NCBI GenBank assembly: GCA_040902895.1
Contig: JBBDWL010000024.1
Span: forward strand, 1 to 64,000
Direction: 5' to 3'
DNA: 64,000 nt
Source: JALYRV01 sp040902895
GTDB taxonomy: Bacteria > Acidobacteriota > Vicinamibacteria > Vicinamibacterales > SCN-69-37
Under the pieces are notes generated by a model that worked only from the letters and a program-made list of their open reading frames with translations, was not told where the DNA came from and ran no database searches. Positions 19,683 to 26,762 of this stretch are shown here, piece by piece; position 1 is the stretch's first letter; each line of letters starts with the position of its first letter. A program made the position numbers and the translations under genes.

Positions 19683-20273
19683 ATGCCCAACCCTGACGAC
19701 ACACAGCAGCCGTTCGACGAGGTGCTCGAGCCGGCCGCCGACGGAGGCGCCGAGGCCGCCGCCATGCCGACCGATCGCCCGGCGGATGCCGCGGCCGATC
19801 TCGACAGCCAGGCCGGTGGCGACGATGTCTCGCGGCTGGCGCAGGAGCGCGACGCGTATCGCGACCAGCTGCTGCGCGCGCGGGCCGAGTTCGACAACTT
19901 CCGCAAGCGGATGGAGCGCGAGCGCCTGCAGATGTCGGCGCGCGCGACCGAAGACGCGGTGCGCGACTTTCTGCCGATCATCGACGACCTCGAGCGCGCG
20001 CTCGCCGCCGACACCGGCGATGCCGGCAGCCGTTTCCATCAGGGTGTCGAGATGATCTACCGCCAGGCGCTCGACCTGCTGCGGCGCCGCGGGCTCGAGC
20101 CAATCGACGCCGTCGGGCAGGATTTCGATCCGAATATTCATGAGGCCGTCGCCTATGAGCCGGCCGAGGGGCGCCGCGAAGGCGAGATCATCGGCGAGCT
20201 GCGGCGCGGCTATCGCATTGGCGATCGGCTCGTGCGGCCCGCGCTCGTGCGCGTGGCGCAGGAACTCCGTTAG
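19683..20273 (+). CDS. grpE: Nucleotide exchange factor GrpE
   Basis: Exchange factor that removes ADP from DnaK. The 196-residue protein has a disordered acidic N-terminus of about 50 residues, a long coiled-coil (RLAQERDAYRDQLLRARAEFDNFRKRMERE) and the beta-wing domain with FDPNIHEAV and the C-terminal RGYRIGDRLVRPALVRVA signature. The ATG lies 7 nt after the hrcA stop. The terminal TAG overlaps the GTG start of dnaJ by one base, so translation is coupled. Confidence 0.96.
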   Translation: MPNPDDTQQPFDEVLEPAADGGAEAAAMPTDRPADAAADLDSQAGGDDVSRLAQERDAYRDQLLRARAEFDNFRKRMERERLQMSARATEDAVRDFLPIIDDLERALAADTGDAGSRFHQGVEMIYRQALDLLRRRGLEPIDAVGQDFDPNIHEAVAYEPAEGRREGEIIGELRRGYRIGDRLVRPALVRVAQELR

Positions 20274-21433
20274 TGGCAGGAACCCGGGTGGCGAAACGTG
20301 ATTATTACGAGGTGCTGGGCGTTGACCGCGCCGCGGCCGAACAGGACATCAAGCGCGCCTATCGCAAGCAGGCGCTGAAGCATCATCCCGACCGCAATCC
20401 GGGCGATGCGAAAGCCGAGGAGCAGTTCAAGGAAGCGGCCGAGGCCTATTCCGTGCTCGCCGACTCCGACAAGCGCGCGCGCTACGATCGCTTCGGCCAT
20501 CAGGGCGTGAGCGCGGGCGGTCCGCAAAGCTACGACCCGACGATCTTCGCCGACTTCGGCGATCTCTTTTCGAATCTCGGCGACGTCTTCGGCTTTGGCG
20601 ACATTCTCGGCGGCCGTGGCCGGCGCGGCGGCCCGCAGCGCGGATCGGATCTGCGCTACGACCTCGAGATTCCGTTCGAGGAGTCGTTCAAGGGCACCGA
20701 GACCTCGATTCAAATTCCGCGCGACGAGACGTGCGAGACCTGCAGCGGCAGCGGCGCCGCGCCCGGCACGCAGCCTGAAACGTGTACGGACTGCAGCGGC
20801 CGCGGGCAGCTGCGCTATCAGCAGGGATTCTTCACGGTTGCGCGGCCGTGTCCGCACTGCCGTGGAACCGGACGGGTCATCAAGACGCCCTGCACGGCCT
20901 GCCGCGGCCAGGGCCGCATCGCGCAGGAGCGCACGCTCAAGATCAAGATTCCGGCGGGCATCGACAACGGACAGCAGATTCGTCTTTATGGCGAAGGGGA
21001 GCACGGCCTGGCCGGCGGTCCAACGGGCGACCTGTACGTTGTCGTGCATGTCACCGAGCATCCGTTCTTCAAGCGCCAGGGCGACGATCTCTACATGCAG
21101 ATGCCGGTGACCTATCCCGCGCTGGCCCTGGGCACGCGGCTCCAGGTGCCGACGCCCGCGGGTAACGAGGTGGGCCTCGACGTGCCCCCGGGCACCGCCT
21201 CGGGCACGCGGCTGCGGGTGCGCGGCAAGGGCATGCCGAGCGTGCAGGGCCGCGGCAAGGGCGATCTCTACGTGCAGGTGACGGTGCAGGTGCCGAAGAA
21301 GCTGACGAAGGAACAGCGCGCCGCGCTCGAACAGCTCGCCGACGTGATGCCGATGGGCAAACCGAAGCCGACCGAGCCGGAAGAGGACGAAGATCGGTCG
21401 GTGTTCGACAAGGTGAAGGACCTCTTCGGATAA
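20273..21433 (+). CDS. dnaJ: Molecular chaperone DnaJ
   Basis: Co-chaperone that stimulates DnaK ATPase and binds unfolded proteins. The 386 residues contain the J domain (DYYEVLGVDRAAAEQDIKRAY with HPDRNPGD), a Gly/Phe region, and four zinc motifs: CETCSGSG, CTDCSGRG, CPHCRGTG and CTACRGQG. Two C-terminal beta domains and a dimerisation segment follow. The annotated GTG overlaps the grpE stop; an internal GTG at 20288 (giving an AKRDYYEVLG start) would match the usual N-terminus and is equally possible. It ends the operon, followed by a short GGTGATCT repeat tract. Confidence 0.96.
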   Translation: MAGTRVAKRDYYEVLGVDRAAAEQDIKRAYRKQALKHHPDRNPGDAKAEEQFKEAAEAYSVLADSDKRARYDRFGHQGVSAGGPQSYDPTIFADFGDLFSNLGDVFGFGDILGGRGRRGGPQRGSDLRYDLEIPFEESFKGTETSIQIPRDETCETCSGSGAAPGTQPETCTDCSGRGQLRYQQGFFTVARPCPHCRGTGRVIKTPCTACRGQGRIAQERTLKIKIPAGIDNGQQIRLYGEGEHGLAGGPTGDLYVVVHVTEHPFFKRQGDDLYMQMPVTYPALALGTRLQVPTPAGNEVGLDVPPGTASGTRLRVRGKGMPSVQGRGKGDLYVQVTVQVPKKLTKEQRAALEQLADVMPMGKPKPTEPEEDEDRSVFDKVKDLFG

Positions 21434-21469
21434 TGGATTTGGTGATCTGGTGATCTGGTGATCTGATGA
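21434..21469. repeat. Short GGTGATCT tandem tract, also found near 57263
   Basis: The 36 nt between the convergent dnaJ and prmA genes hold four near-copies of TGGTGATC. The first 21 bases (21434-21454) occur exactly, on the other strand, at 57263-57283 between two other genes. Confidence 0.75.
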
Positions 21470-22300
21470 TCATCGGCGAAGGACGAGACAGACCCAGCCG
21501 TCCTCGACAGTGCGCGCGGTTAGCTTGGCCCGAAACGCGGCGAGGACGTCGCGCTCCTCTTCCTCCCTCAATCCGCTTAAGACCAGCCCACCGCCGTTGC
21601 GCGCGTACCGTTCGAGCGTCGCTGCGAACTTGATCAACACGCCGCCGGTGAGATTCGCGACCACGAGATCAAAAGGTCCCTCGGCGGCAAGGTCCTGATC
21701 GTCGAGGTTCGAGCGATGAACAGCGAGCTGGCACGCCCCGGCATTGAGTGCCCTGTTCTCGAGCGCGTTTGTAATGGCGTCAGGGTCGTTGTCGATACCC
21801 ACGACGCTCGACGCTCCAAGTTTCGCCGCCGCGATTGCCAGAACACCGGAACCCGTTCCCACGTCGATGACCGTCTTACCTGCCGGTGCGGCCTCTTGCA
21901 GCGCGGCCAGACACAAACGCGTTGTCGCGTGATGTCCGGTGCCAAATCCCATCGACGGAAGAATCACGACGGTCTTCTCGGGATGTTCGGAGGGCACATC
22001 CCACGGTGGCGCGACAGTCAACTCGCCGATCTTTACCGCGCGGAGACTGGCCTGACTCCGTTCGGCCCAGTTCTCATCGGAGACGTCAAGCGGCTCGACA
22101 GCCGTCCCGGGAAACGCGGCGACCACATCCTGTGCCGCGCGGTCGCGATCGTCCCTGCTCGTGAAGAACGCCCGAATCGCGCCGCCATCGATCTCTTCGA
22201 CGGCCGTTACCCCCGTTCCGTCGAGCGCCGCGAGCAGCAAATCGGTAAATGCGGCATCAGATCTCCCGGGCCGCACGACAATCGCAGGGTACGTCCTCAA
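21470..22300 (-). CDS. prmA: Ribosomal protein L11 methyltransferase
   Basis: SAM-dependent methyltransferase that trimethylates ribosomal protein L11. The 276 residues contain an N-terminal substrate-recognition region, LPSMGFGTGHHATTRLCL (a PrmA signature), the SAM motif TVIDVGTGSGVLAIAAAKLGA and the acceptor loop VVANLTGGVLIKF in place of NPPY. The start is a TTG at 22300, needed to keep the first strand RTYPAIVV. rsmE lies upstream on the same strand with 39 nt between, filled with AAATCA-like short repeats, so the two are probably co-transcribed. Confidence 0.93.
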   Translation of the reverse strand: MRTYPAIVVRPGRSDAAFTDLLLAALDGTGVTAVEEIDGGAIRAFFTSRDDRDRAAQDVVAAFPGTAVEPLDVSDENWAERSQASLRAVKIGELTVAPPWDVPSEHPEKTVVILPSMGFGTGHHATTRLCLAALQEAAPAGKTVIDVGTGSGVLAIAAAKLGASSVVGIDNDPDAITNALENRALNAGACQLAVHRSNLDDQDLAAEGPFDLVVANLTGGVLIKFAATLERYARNGGGLVLSGLREEEERDVLAAFRAKLTARTVEDGWVCLVLRR

Positions 22301-22339
22301 ATCAAATCAACAAATCAGCAAGTCACAAATCGACAGATT

Positions 22340-23062
22340 TCAGGCCCTCTCCCAGACAGCAGTCAACACTGCCAGTGCGGCGATGGTCGCCCGCTCGGAG
22401 GTGATCGTCCGGCGGCCGATGCGCACGAACGTCAGCGCCTTCTCCTTGAACAGCTGCAGCTCCGCCGGCGACCAGCCGCCCTCAGGGCCGAGCAGCACCA
22501 GTGCCGATGCGGGCGCCGCCAGTGCGAGCGGATCGCTCACCAGAATGTCGGCCGAGGGCTCGACGAACACGAGGCGCATCGCAGCCGCATCGCTCGACAG
22601 CAGCTGATCGAGGCTCACCGGCGCCTCGACGCGCGCGAGCACGGCGCGGCCCGACTGTTTCGTCGCCGCCATCGCCACGCGCTGCCATCGATCGACCGTC
22701 GAGTCGCGCTGCTTCGCGACCGTCCGCTCCGTCACGATCGGTCGAACCACCGCGGCGCCCATCATCACGGCGTCGCGCACGATCTCGTCGAATCCATCGC
22801 CTTTGATCAGCGCCGGCGCGACAATCAACCGCACCGGCGATTCCGCGGCGCTCTCTTCGGGATGATCGACGCGCACGCGCACATCGGATCGACGAACCGC
22901 GACAATCTCGCCGGCATATTCGGCGCCGTTGCCGTCGAACACCCGCACGGCCGCGCCGACACCCAGCCGCAGCACGCGCGTGAGATGCGCGCCCTCGTCG
23001 GGCGGCAGCAGCACGTCTTGTCCCGGCTTCGCGTCAGGTGCATAGGCGCGCGGCTCGCTCAT
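22340..23062 (-). CDS. rsmE: 16S rRNA (uracil(1498)-N(3))-methyltransferase
   Basis: SPOUT-class enzyme that methylates U1498 of 16S rRNA. The 240-residue product starts at the ATG encoding MSEPRAY; the much longer open frame upstream is antisense to other genes. An N-terminal PUA-like domain (HLTRVLRLGVGAAVRVFDGNG) precedes the SPOUT domain with KGDGFDEIVRDAVMMG, LVLLGPEGGWSPAE (knot region) and IGRRTITSERATIAALAVL at the C-terminus. It is followed by prmA and diverges from the Ser/Thr kinase gene 39 nt away. Confidence 0.94.
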   Translation of the reverse strand: MSEPRAYAPDAKPGQDVLLPPDEGAHLTRVLRLGVGAAVRVFDGNGAEYAGEIVAVRRSDVRVRVDHPEESAAESPVRLIVAPALIKGDGFDEIVRDAVMMGAAVVRPIVTERTVAKQRDSTVDRWQRVAMAATKQSGRAVLARVEAPVSLDQLLSSDAAAMRLVFVEPSADILVSDPLALAAPASALVLLGPEGGWSPAELQLFKEKALTFVRIGRRTITSERATIAALAVLTAVWERA

Positions 23063-23101
23063 TCGGCAATCATGCCATGCTATTCTTCGCGTGCCCCCCA
23101 C

Positions 23102-24079
23102 ATGCTGTTCCGCGGACAGACCCTCGGCAAATACCGCATCGTCGCGCCGCTCGGCAGCGGCGGGTTCGGCACCGTCTATCTGGCCGAAGACACCTGGATC
23201 GACAAGAAGGTCGCCATCAAGGTGCCGCACAAGCAGACCACCGACTTCGGCGAGCTGCTGAAAGAGCCGCGGCTGCTGGCCGCGCTCGGCCATCCGAACA
23301 TCGTGGCGGTCATCACTGCCGAAAAGCAGGACAACGTCTTCTTCATCGTCATGGAGTACATCCCCGGCGAGACGCTCGAGAACATCATCGGGCGTGAAGG
23401 CGCGCTCGAGCTCAGCCGCGCGCTGGACTACACGTGCCAGATCGCGAACGCCGTCGATCACGCCCATCGGCACGGCGTGCTCCATCGCGATCTGCGGCCG
23501 GCAAACGTGCTCGTCTCCGACAACGAAGTGCTCAAGGTCGCCGACTTCGGCACGTCGCGCTTTCTCGAGATCGCCGCGCACGGCACCACGGTGATCGGCA
23601 GTCCGCCCTACATGGCACCCGAACAGTTCCAGGGCAGGGCCGTCTTCGCATCCGACATTTACTCGATGGGCGTGACGATGTATCAGATGCTGACGGGGAT
23701 GCTGCCGTACGACACACCGTCGCCGGCGGATCTCGAGCGGTTGATGCGTGGAGAGCTCGTCGAGCCGCCCCGCGCGCGCAACGCCGCCGTGCCGGCGCCG
23801 ATCAACGACATCGTGATGAAGGCGCTCGCGCCCGATGTCGCGCAGCGCTATCAGCGCGCATCCGATCTGCTCGACGCGATTCTCGGCGCGCGCAAGCTGC
23901 TGCGCCGCACGCCGGTGCCGGCCGGCGAGTCGCGCGGCGCGCGCGGTGACGGCGCGCAGGCGGTGGTCTCGCGCGCCCGGCATCGCGCCGATGCGCCGGC
24001 CGCGCGGTTCTGCTGGCAGTGCCGCAAGCCGCTTCACGCGCGAGCCGATAAGTGTCCCTTCTGCGGCGAGAAGCAGTGA
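23102..24079 (+). CDS. Serine/threonine protein kinase with C-terminal zinc ribbon
   Basis: Unlike the pseudokinase at 6.0-8.3 kb, this 325-residue kinase keeps all catalytic elements: GSGGFGTVYLAE, VAIK, HRDLRPANVLV, VADFGTSR and YMAPEQF, with the usual DIYSMGVTMYQMLTG. There is no membrane segment. After a basic linker, the C-terminus has a double CxxC knuckle (CWQC and CPFC), a small zinc ribbon. It is probably a soluble signalling kinase; substrates are unknown. The ATG at 23102 is chosen from homology. A TATTCT -10-like hexamer lies about 20 nt before it, and an in-frame ATG at 23072 is less likely. Confidence 0.9.
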   Translation: MLFRGQTLGKYRIVAPLGSGGFGTVYLAEDTWIDKKVAIKVPHKQTTDFGELLKEPRLLAALGHPNIVAVITAEKQDNVFFIVMEYIPGETLENIIGREGALELSRALDYTCQIANAVDHAHRHGVLHRDLRPANVLVSDNEVLKVADFGTSRFLEIAAHGTTVIGSPPYMAPEQFQGRAVFASDIYSMGVTMYQMLTGMLPYDTPSPADLERLMRGELVEPPRARNAAVPAPINDIVMKALAPDVAQRYQRASDLLDAILGARKLLRRTPVPAGESRGARGDGAQAVVSRARHRADAPAARFCWQCRKPLHARADKCPFCGEKQ

Positions 24080-24133
24080 TACTATTTCGGCGTCAGGCCA
24101 ACTCCCCCGGAGTCCCCTTTTGAGGAGCGCTAG

Positions 24134-25099
24134 ATGAGTTTTTCCCGCAGCGGCAAAGTCTGGATGAACGGATCCCTTGTCGACTGGGACAACGCGAAGA
24201 TCCACATCGCGTCGCACGTCATCCATTACGGCAGCGCGGTGTTCGAGGGCGCGCGGTGCTACAGCACCCCGAAAGGCCCGGCCTGCTTCCGCCTCGAAGA
24301 TCACATGCGGCGCCTGTACGACTCCGCGAAAATCTACCGCATGGACTATGAGCTCGATCAGGAGGCGCTCACCAATGCGGTCATAGAGACCATCAGGGCC
24401 AACAAGCTCGACGCCTGCTACATCCGTCCCGTGATCTATCGCGGCTACAACAAGCTTGGGGTGGATCCGTTCCCGTGTCCGGTCGACGCGGCCGTGCTCG
24501 TGTGGGAATGGGGCACGTATCTCGGCCAGGGCGCGCTCGAGCAGGGCGTCGACGTGCGCATCAGCTCGTGGCGCCGCATGGCGCCGAGCACGCTGCCCGC
24601 GATGGCCAAGAGTGTCGCGAACTACGGCAACTCGATCCTGATCAAGATGGAAGCGCTCAGCGAAGGCTACAGCGAGGGCGTCGCGCTCGATCCGGAAGGT
24701 CACGTCAGCGAAGGCAGCGGCCAGAACATCTTCATCGTGCGCGACGGCGTCGTCTATACGCCGCCGCTGTCGGCGTCGGTGCTGCCGGGCATCACGCGCG
24801 ATTCGATCATGACGATCGGCCGCGACCTTGGACTGCGCGTGGTCGAGCAGCACGTGCCGCGCGAGATGCTCTACATCGCAGACGAGGTGTTCTTCGCGGG
24901 CACGGCCGTCGAGGTCACGCCGATACGCTCCGTCGACAAGATTCCGGTGGGCAACGGCCAGCGCGGGCCCATCACCGCCGCGATTCAGAAGGCCTACTTC
25001 GACATCATCAACTGCGCCGCGCCCGATCGGCATGGCTGGCTGCGGTTTCTGAACCTGCAGGAGGCGGCGCCCGCGGCGTCGGCGCGCCAGGCCGGATGA
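24134..25099 (+). CDS. ilvE: Branched-chain amino acid aminotransferase
   Basis: PLP enzyme that interconverts branched-chain 2-oxo acids and leucine, isoleucine and valine. The 321 residues show HVIHYGSAVFEGARCY near the N-terminus, YIRPVIYRGYNKLG, the PLP-lysine region in AMAKSVANYGNS, then VALDPEGHVSEGSGQNIFIVRDG and ITRDSIMTIGRDLG, and a C-terminal EVFFAGTAVEVTPI. A GAGGAG ribosome site precedes the ATG. Its stop overlaps the start of the pilT-like gene (ATGA), so the two are translationally coupled although their functions are unrelated. Confidence 0.95.
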   Translation: MSFSRSGKVWMNGSLVDWDNAKIHIASHVIHYGSAVFEGARCYSTPKGPACFRLEDHMRRLYDSAKIYRMDYELDQEALTNAVIETIRANKLDACYIRPVIYRGYNKLGVDPFPCPVDAAVLVWEWGTYLGQGALEQGVDVRISSWRRMAPSTLPAMAKSVANYGNSILIKMEALSEGYSEGVALDPEGHVSEGSGQNIFIVRDGVVYTPPLSASVLPGITRDSIMTIGRDLGLRVVEQHVPREMLYIADEVFFAGTAVEVTPIRSVDKIPVGNGQRGPITAAIQKAYFDIINCAAPDRHGWLRFLNLQEAAPAASARQAG

Positions 25100-26259
25100 A
25101 TCTCGCCGATCTTCTCCGCACCGCAACGGCGGCCGGCGCGTCGGACCTGCACGTGAAGGCCGGCAGCTATCCCATGATGCGCGTGCACGGCACACTCGTG
25201 CCGGCATCCGAAGAGCGCCGCCTCGAGCGTGAAGATACGCAGGCGATGGTCGACGAGATGCTGTCGCCGGCCCAGCAGGAGAAATTCAAGGAACGTCTCG
25301 ATCTCGATCTGGCCTACAGCGTACCCGGCCTGGGACGCTTCCGCTGCAATGTCTTCCAGCAGCGCGGCACCATGGGGTTCGTGCTGCGCGTGATCTCCAC
25401 CACGATCAGGACCATCGACGAGCTCGGACTTCCGCCGGTGCTGAAGAAAGTGTCCGAAGAAGAGCGCGGACTCGTGCTCGTCACCGGCACCACGGGCAGC
25501 GGCAAGAGCACGACGCTCGCGGCGATGATCGACCACGTCAACAACACGCGGTCGGCGCACATCATGACGGTCGAGGATCCGATCGAATACTTGCACCGCG
25601 ACCATCGCTCCATCGTCAACCAGCGCGAAGTCACGGTCGACACCATGGGGTTCGCCTCGGCCCTGCGCGCGGCGCTGCGGCAGGATCCCGACGTCATCCT
25701 CGTCGGTGAAATGCGCGACCACGAGACCATCGAGACCGCGATCTCCGCGGCAGAGACGGGCCATCTGGTGTTTTCGACGCTGCACACGCTCGACGCGACG
25801 GAGACCATCAACCGCATCATTGCCGTGTTTCCGCCGCATCAGCAGCGTCAGGTGCGCCTGCAGCTGGCCAGCGTGCTAAAGGCGGCGATCTCGCAGCGTC
25901 TGATCCCGAAAGCCGACGGCCAGGGACGCGCGGCGGCCGTGGAAGTGATGATCGCGACGCCGTTCATTCGCGACTGCATCGTCGACAAGGACAAGACGAA
26001 CATGATTCCGGGAGCGATCGCCTCGGGAACGTCGCAGTACGGCATGCAGACGTTCGACCAGTCGATCTACGGCCTCTACGAGCGCGGCGACATCACGCTC
26101 GACGAGGCGATGCGCTGGGCCTCGAACGTCGACGAATTCAAGTTGAAGATCGCCGGCATCTCCACGACCTCCGAGACGGCGCGCGAAGACATGGCTCGCG
26201 CCGCGCAGGAACCCACGAAGCGGACAACCAATCCGGCCATCGAAAGATTTGGCGGCTGA
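25096..26259 (+). CDS. Type IV pilus retraction ATPase (PilT/PilU family)
   Basis: Hexameric ATPase that depolymerises type IV pili for twitching motility. The 387 residues begin NLADLLRTATAAGASDLHVKAGS, the PilT N-domain. They have the Walker A motif GTTGSGKST, the Asp box MTVEDPIEYLH, the Walker B region DPDVILVGEMRD, and the His box AAETGHLVFSTLHT. The substrate-like loop SQRLIPKADGQGRAAAVEVM is also conserved. PilT versus PilU cannot be separated confidently. No other pilus genes are in the window. The 3' end overlaps recX. Confidence 0.93.
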   Translation: MNLADLLRTATAAGASDLHVKAGSYPMMRVHGTLVPASEERRLEREDTQAMVDEMLSPAQQEKFKERLDLDLAYSVPGLGRFRCNVFQQRGTMGFVLRVISTTIRTIDELGLPPVLKKVSEEERGLVLVTGTTGSGKSTTLAAMIDHVNNTRSAHIMTVEDPIEYLHRDHRSIVNQREVTVDTMGFASALRAALRQDPDVILVGEMRDHETIETAISAAETGHLVFSTLHTLDATETINRIIAVFPPHQQRQVRLQLASVLKAAISQRLIPKADGQGRAAAVEVMIATPFIRDCIVDKDKTNMIPGAIASGTSQYGMQTFDQSIYGLYERGDITLDEAMRWASNVDEFKLKIAGISTTSETAREDMARAAQEPTKRTTNPAIERFGG

Positions 26260-26713
26260 TCTCAGGACGACCGCCCTCAACATGTTAGGGCGCCGCGAGA
26301 ACACGCGCGCCCAGCTCCGTCGCAAACTCCTTCAACGCAAATTCGATCCCGCCGACATCGACCGCACGCTCGACGATCTGACGGCGGCCGGCTTTCTGGA
26401 TGACGAGCGCGCGGCAAAGACGTTTGCGCGGCACGCCAGCCACATCAAAGGCCAGGGGCGGCTGCGCATCGCGCGCGAGCTCGCGGCGAAGGGTGTGGAT
26501 CCCGAGCTCGTCGCCCAGACACTCGACGCGCAGATCGATCCCGACGAAGAAGCCGGACGGCTGCGCGCGGCGCTCGAGAAACGCGCGCGCGGACGCGATC
26601 TCTCGGATCGCGGGGAGTCGAGCAAGGTCTGGCAGGCGCTCGTGCGTCAGGGATTCTCGCCCGACGCAGTCTCGAAGGCGCTGCGGCGCAAAGGGACACG
26701 CGAGGAGGAGTAG
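26249..26713 (+). CDS. recX: Regulatory protein RecX
   Basis: RecX limits RecA filament growth. The 154-residue protein consists of three-helix RecX repeats: LNMLGRRENTRAQLRRKLLQRKFD, then LDDLTAAGFLDDERAAKTFARH, KGQGRLRIARELAAKGVD and a last repeat VWQALVRQGFSPDAVSKALRR. The start is a TTG at 26249, overlapping the end of the pilus ATPase gene by 11 nt. recA is not nearby. An unresolved G-rich stretch with a 10-N gap follows directly. Confidence 0.9.
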   Translation: MAADLRTTALNMLGRRENTRAQLRRKLLQRKFDPADIDRTLDDLTAAGFLDDERAAKTFARHASHIKGQGRLRIARELAAKGVDPELVAQTLDAQIDPDEEAGRLRAALEKRARGRDLSDRGESSKVWQALVRQGFSPDAVSKALRRKGTREEE

Positions 26714-26762
26714 GGACAGGCCGTAGGGGGGGGGGTAATCCCGCCCCNNNNNNNNNNGACTC
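26714..26762. other. G-rich spacer with 10-N assembly gap
   Basis: AGGGACAGGCCGTA, a run of ten or more G, AATCCCGCCCC and then ten N (26748-26757). The G and C runs can pair, so this looks like a truncated palindromic repeat that the assembler could not close. It separates recX from the convergent permease gene. Confidence 0.7.
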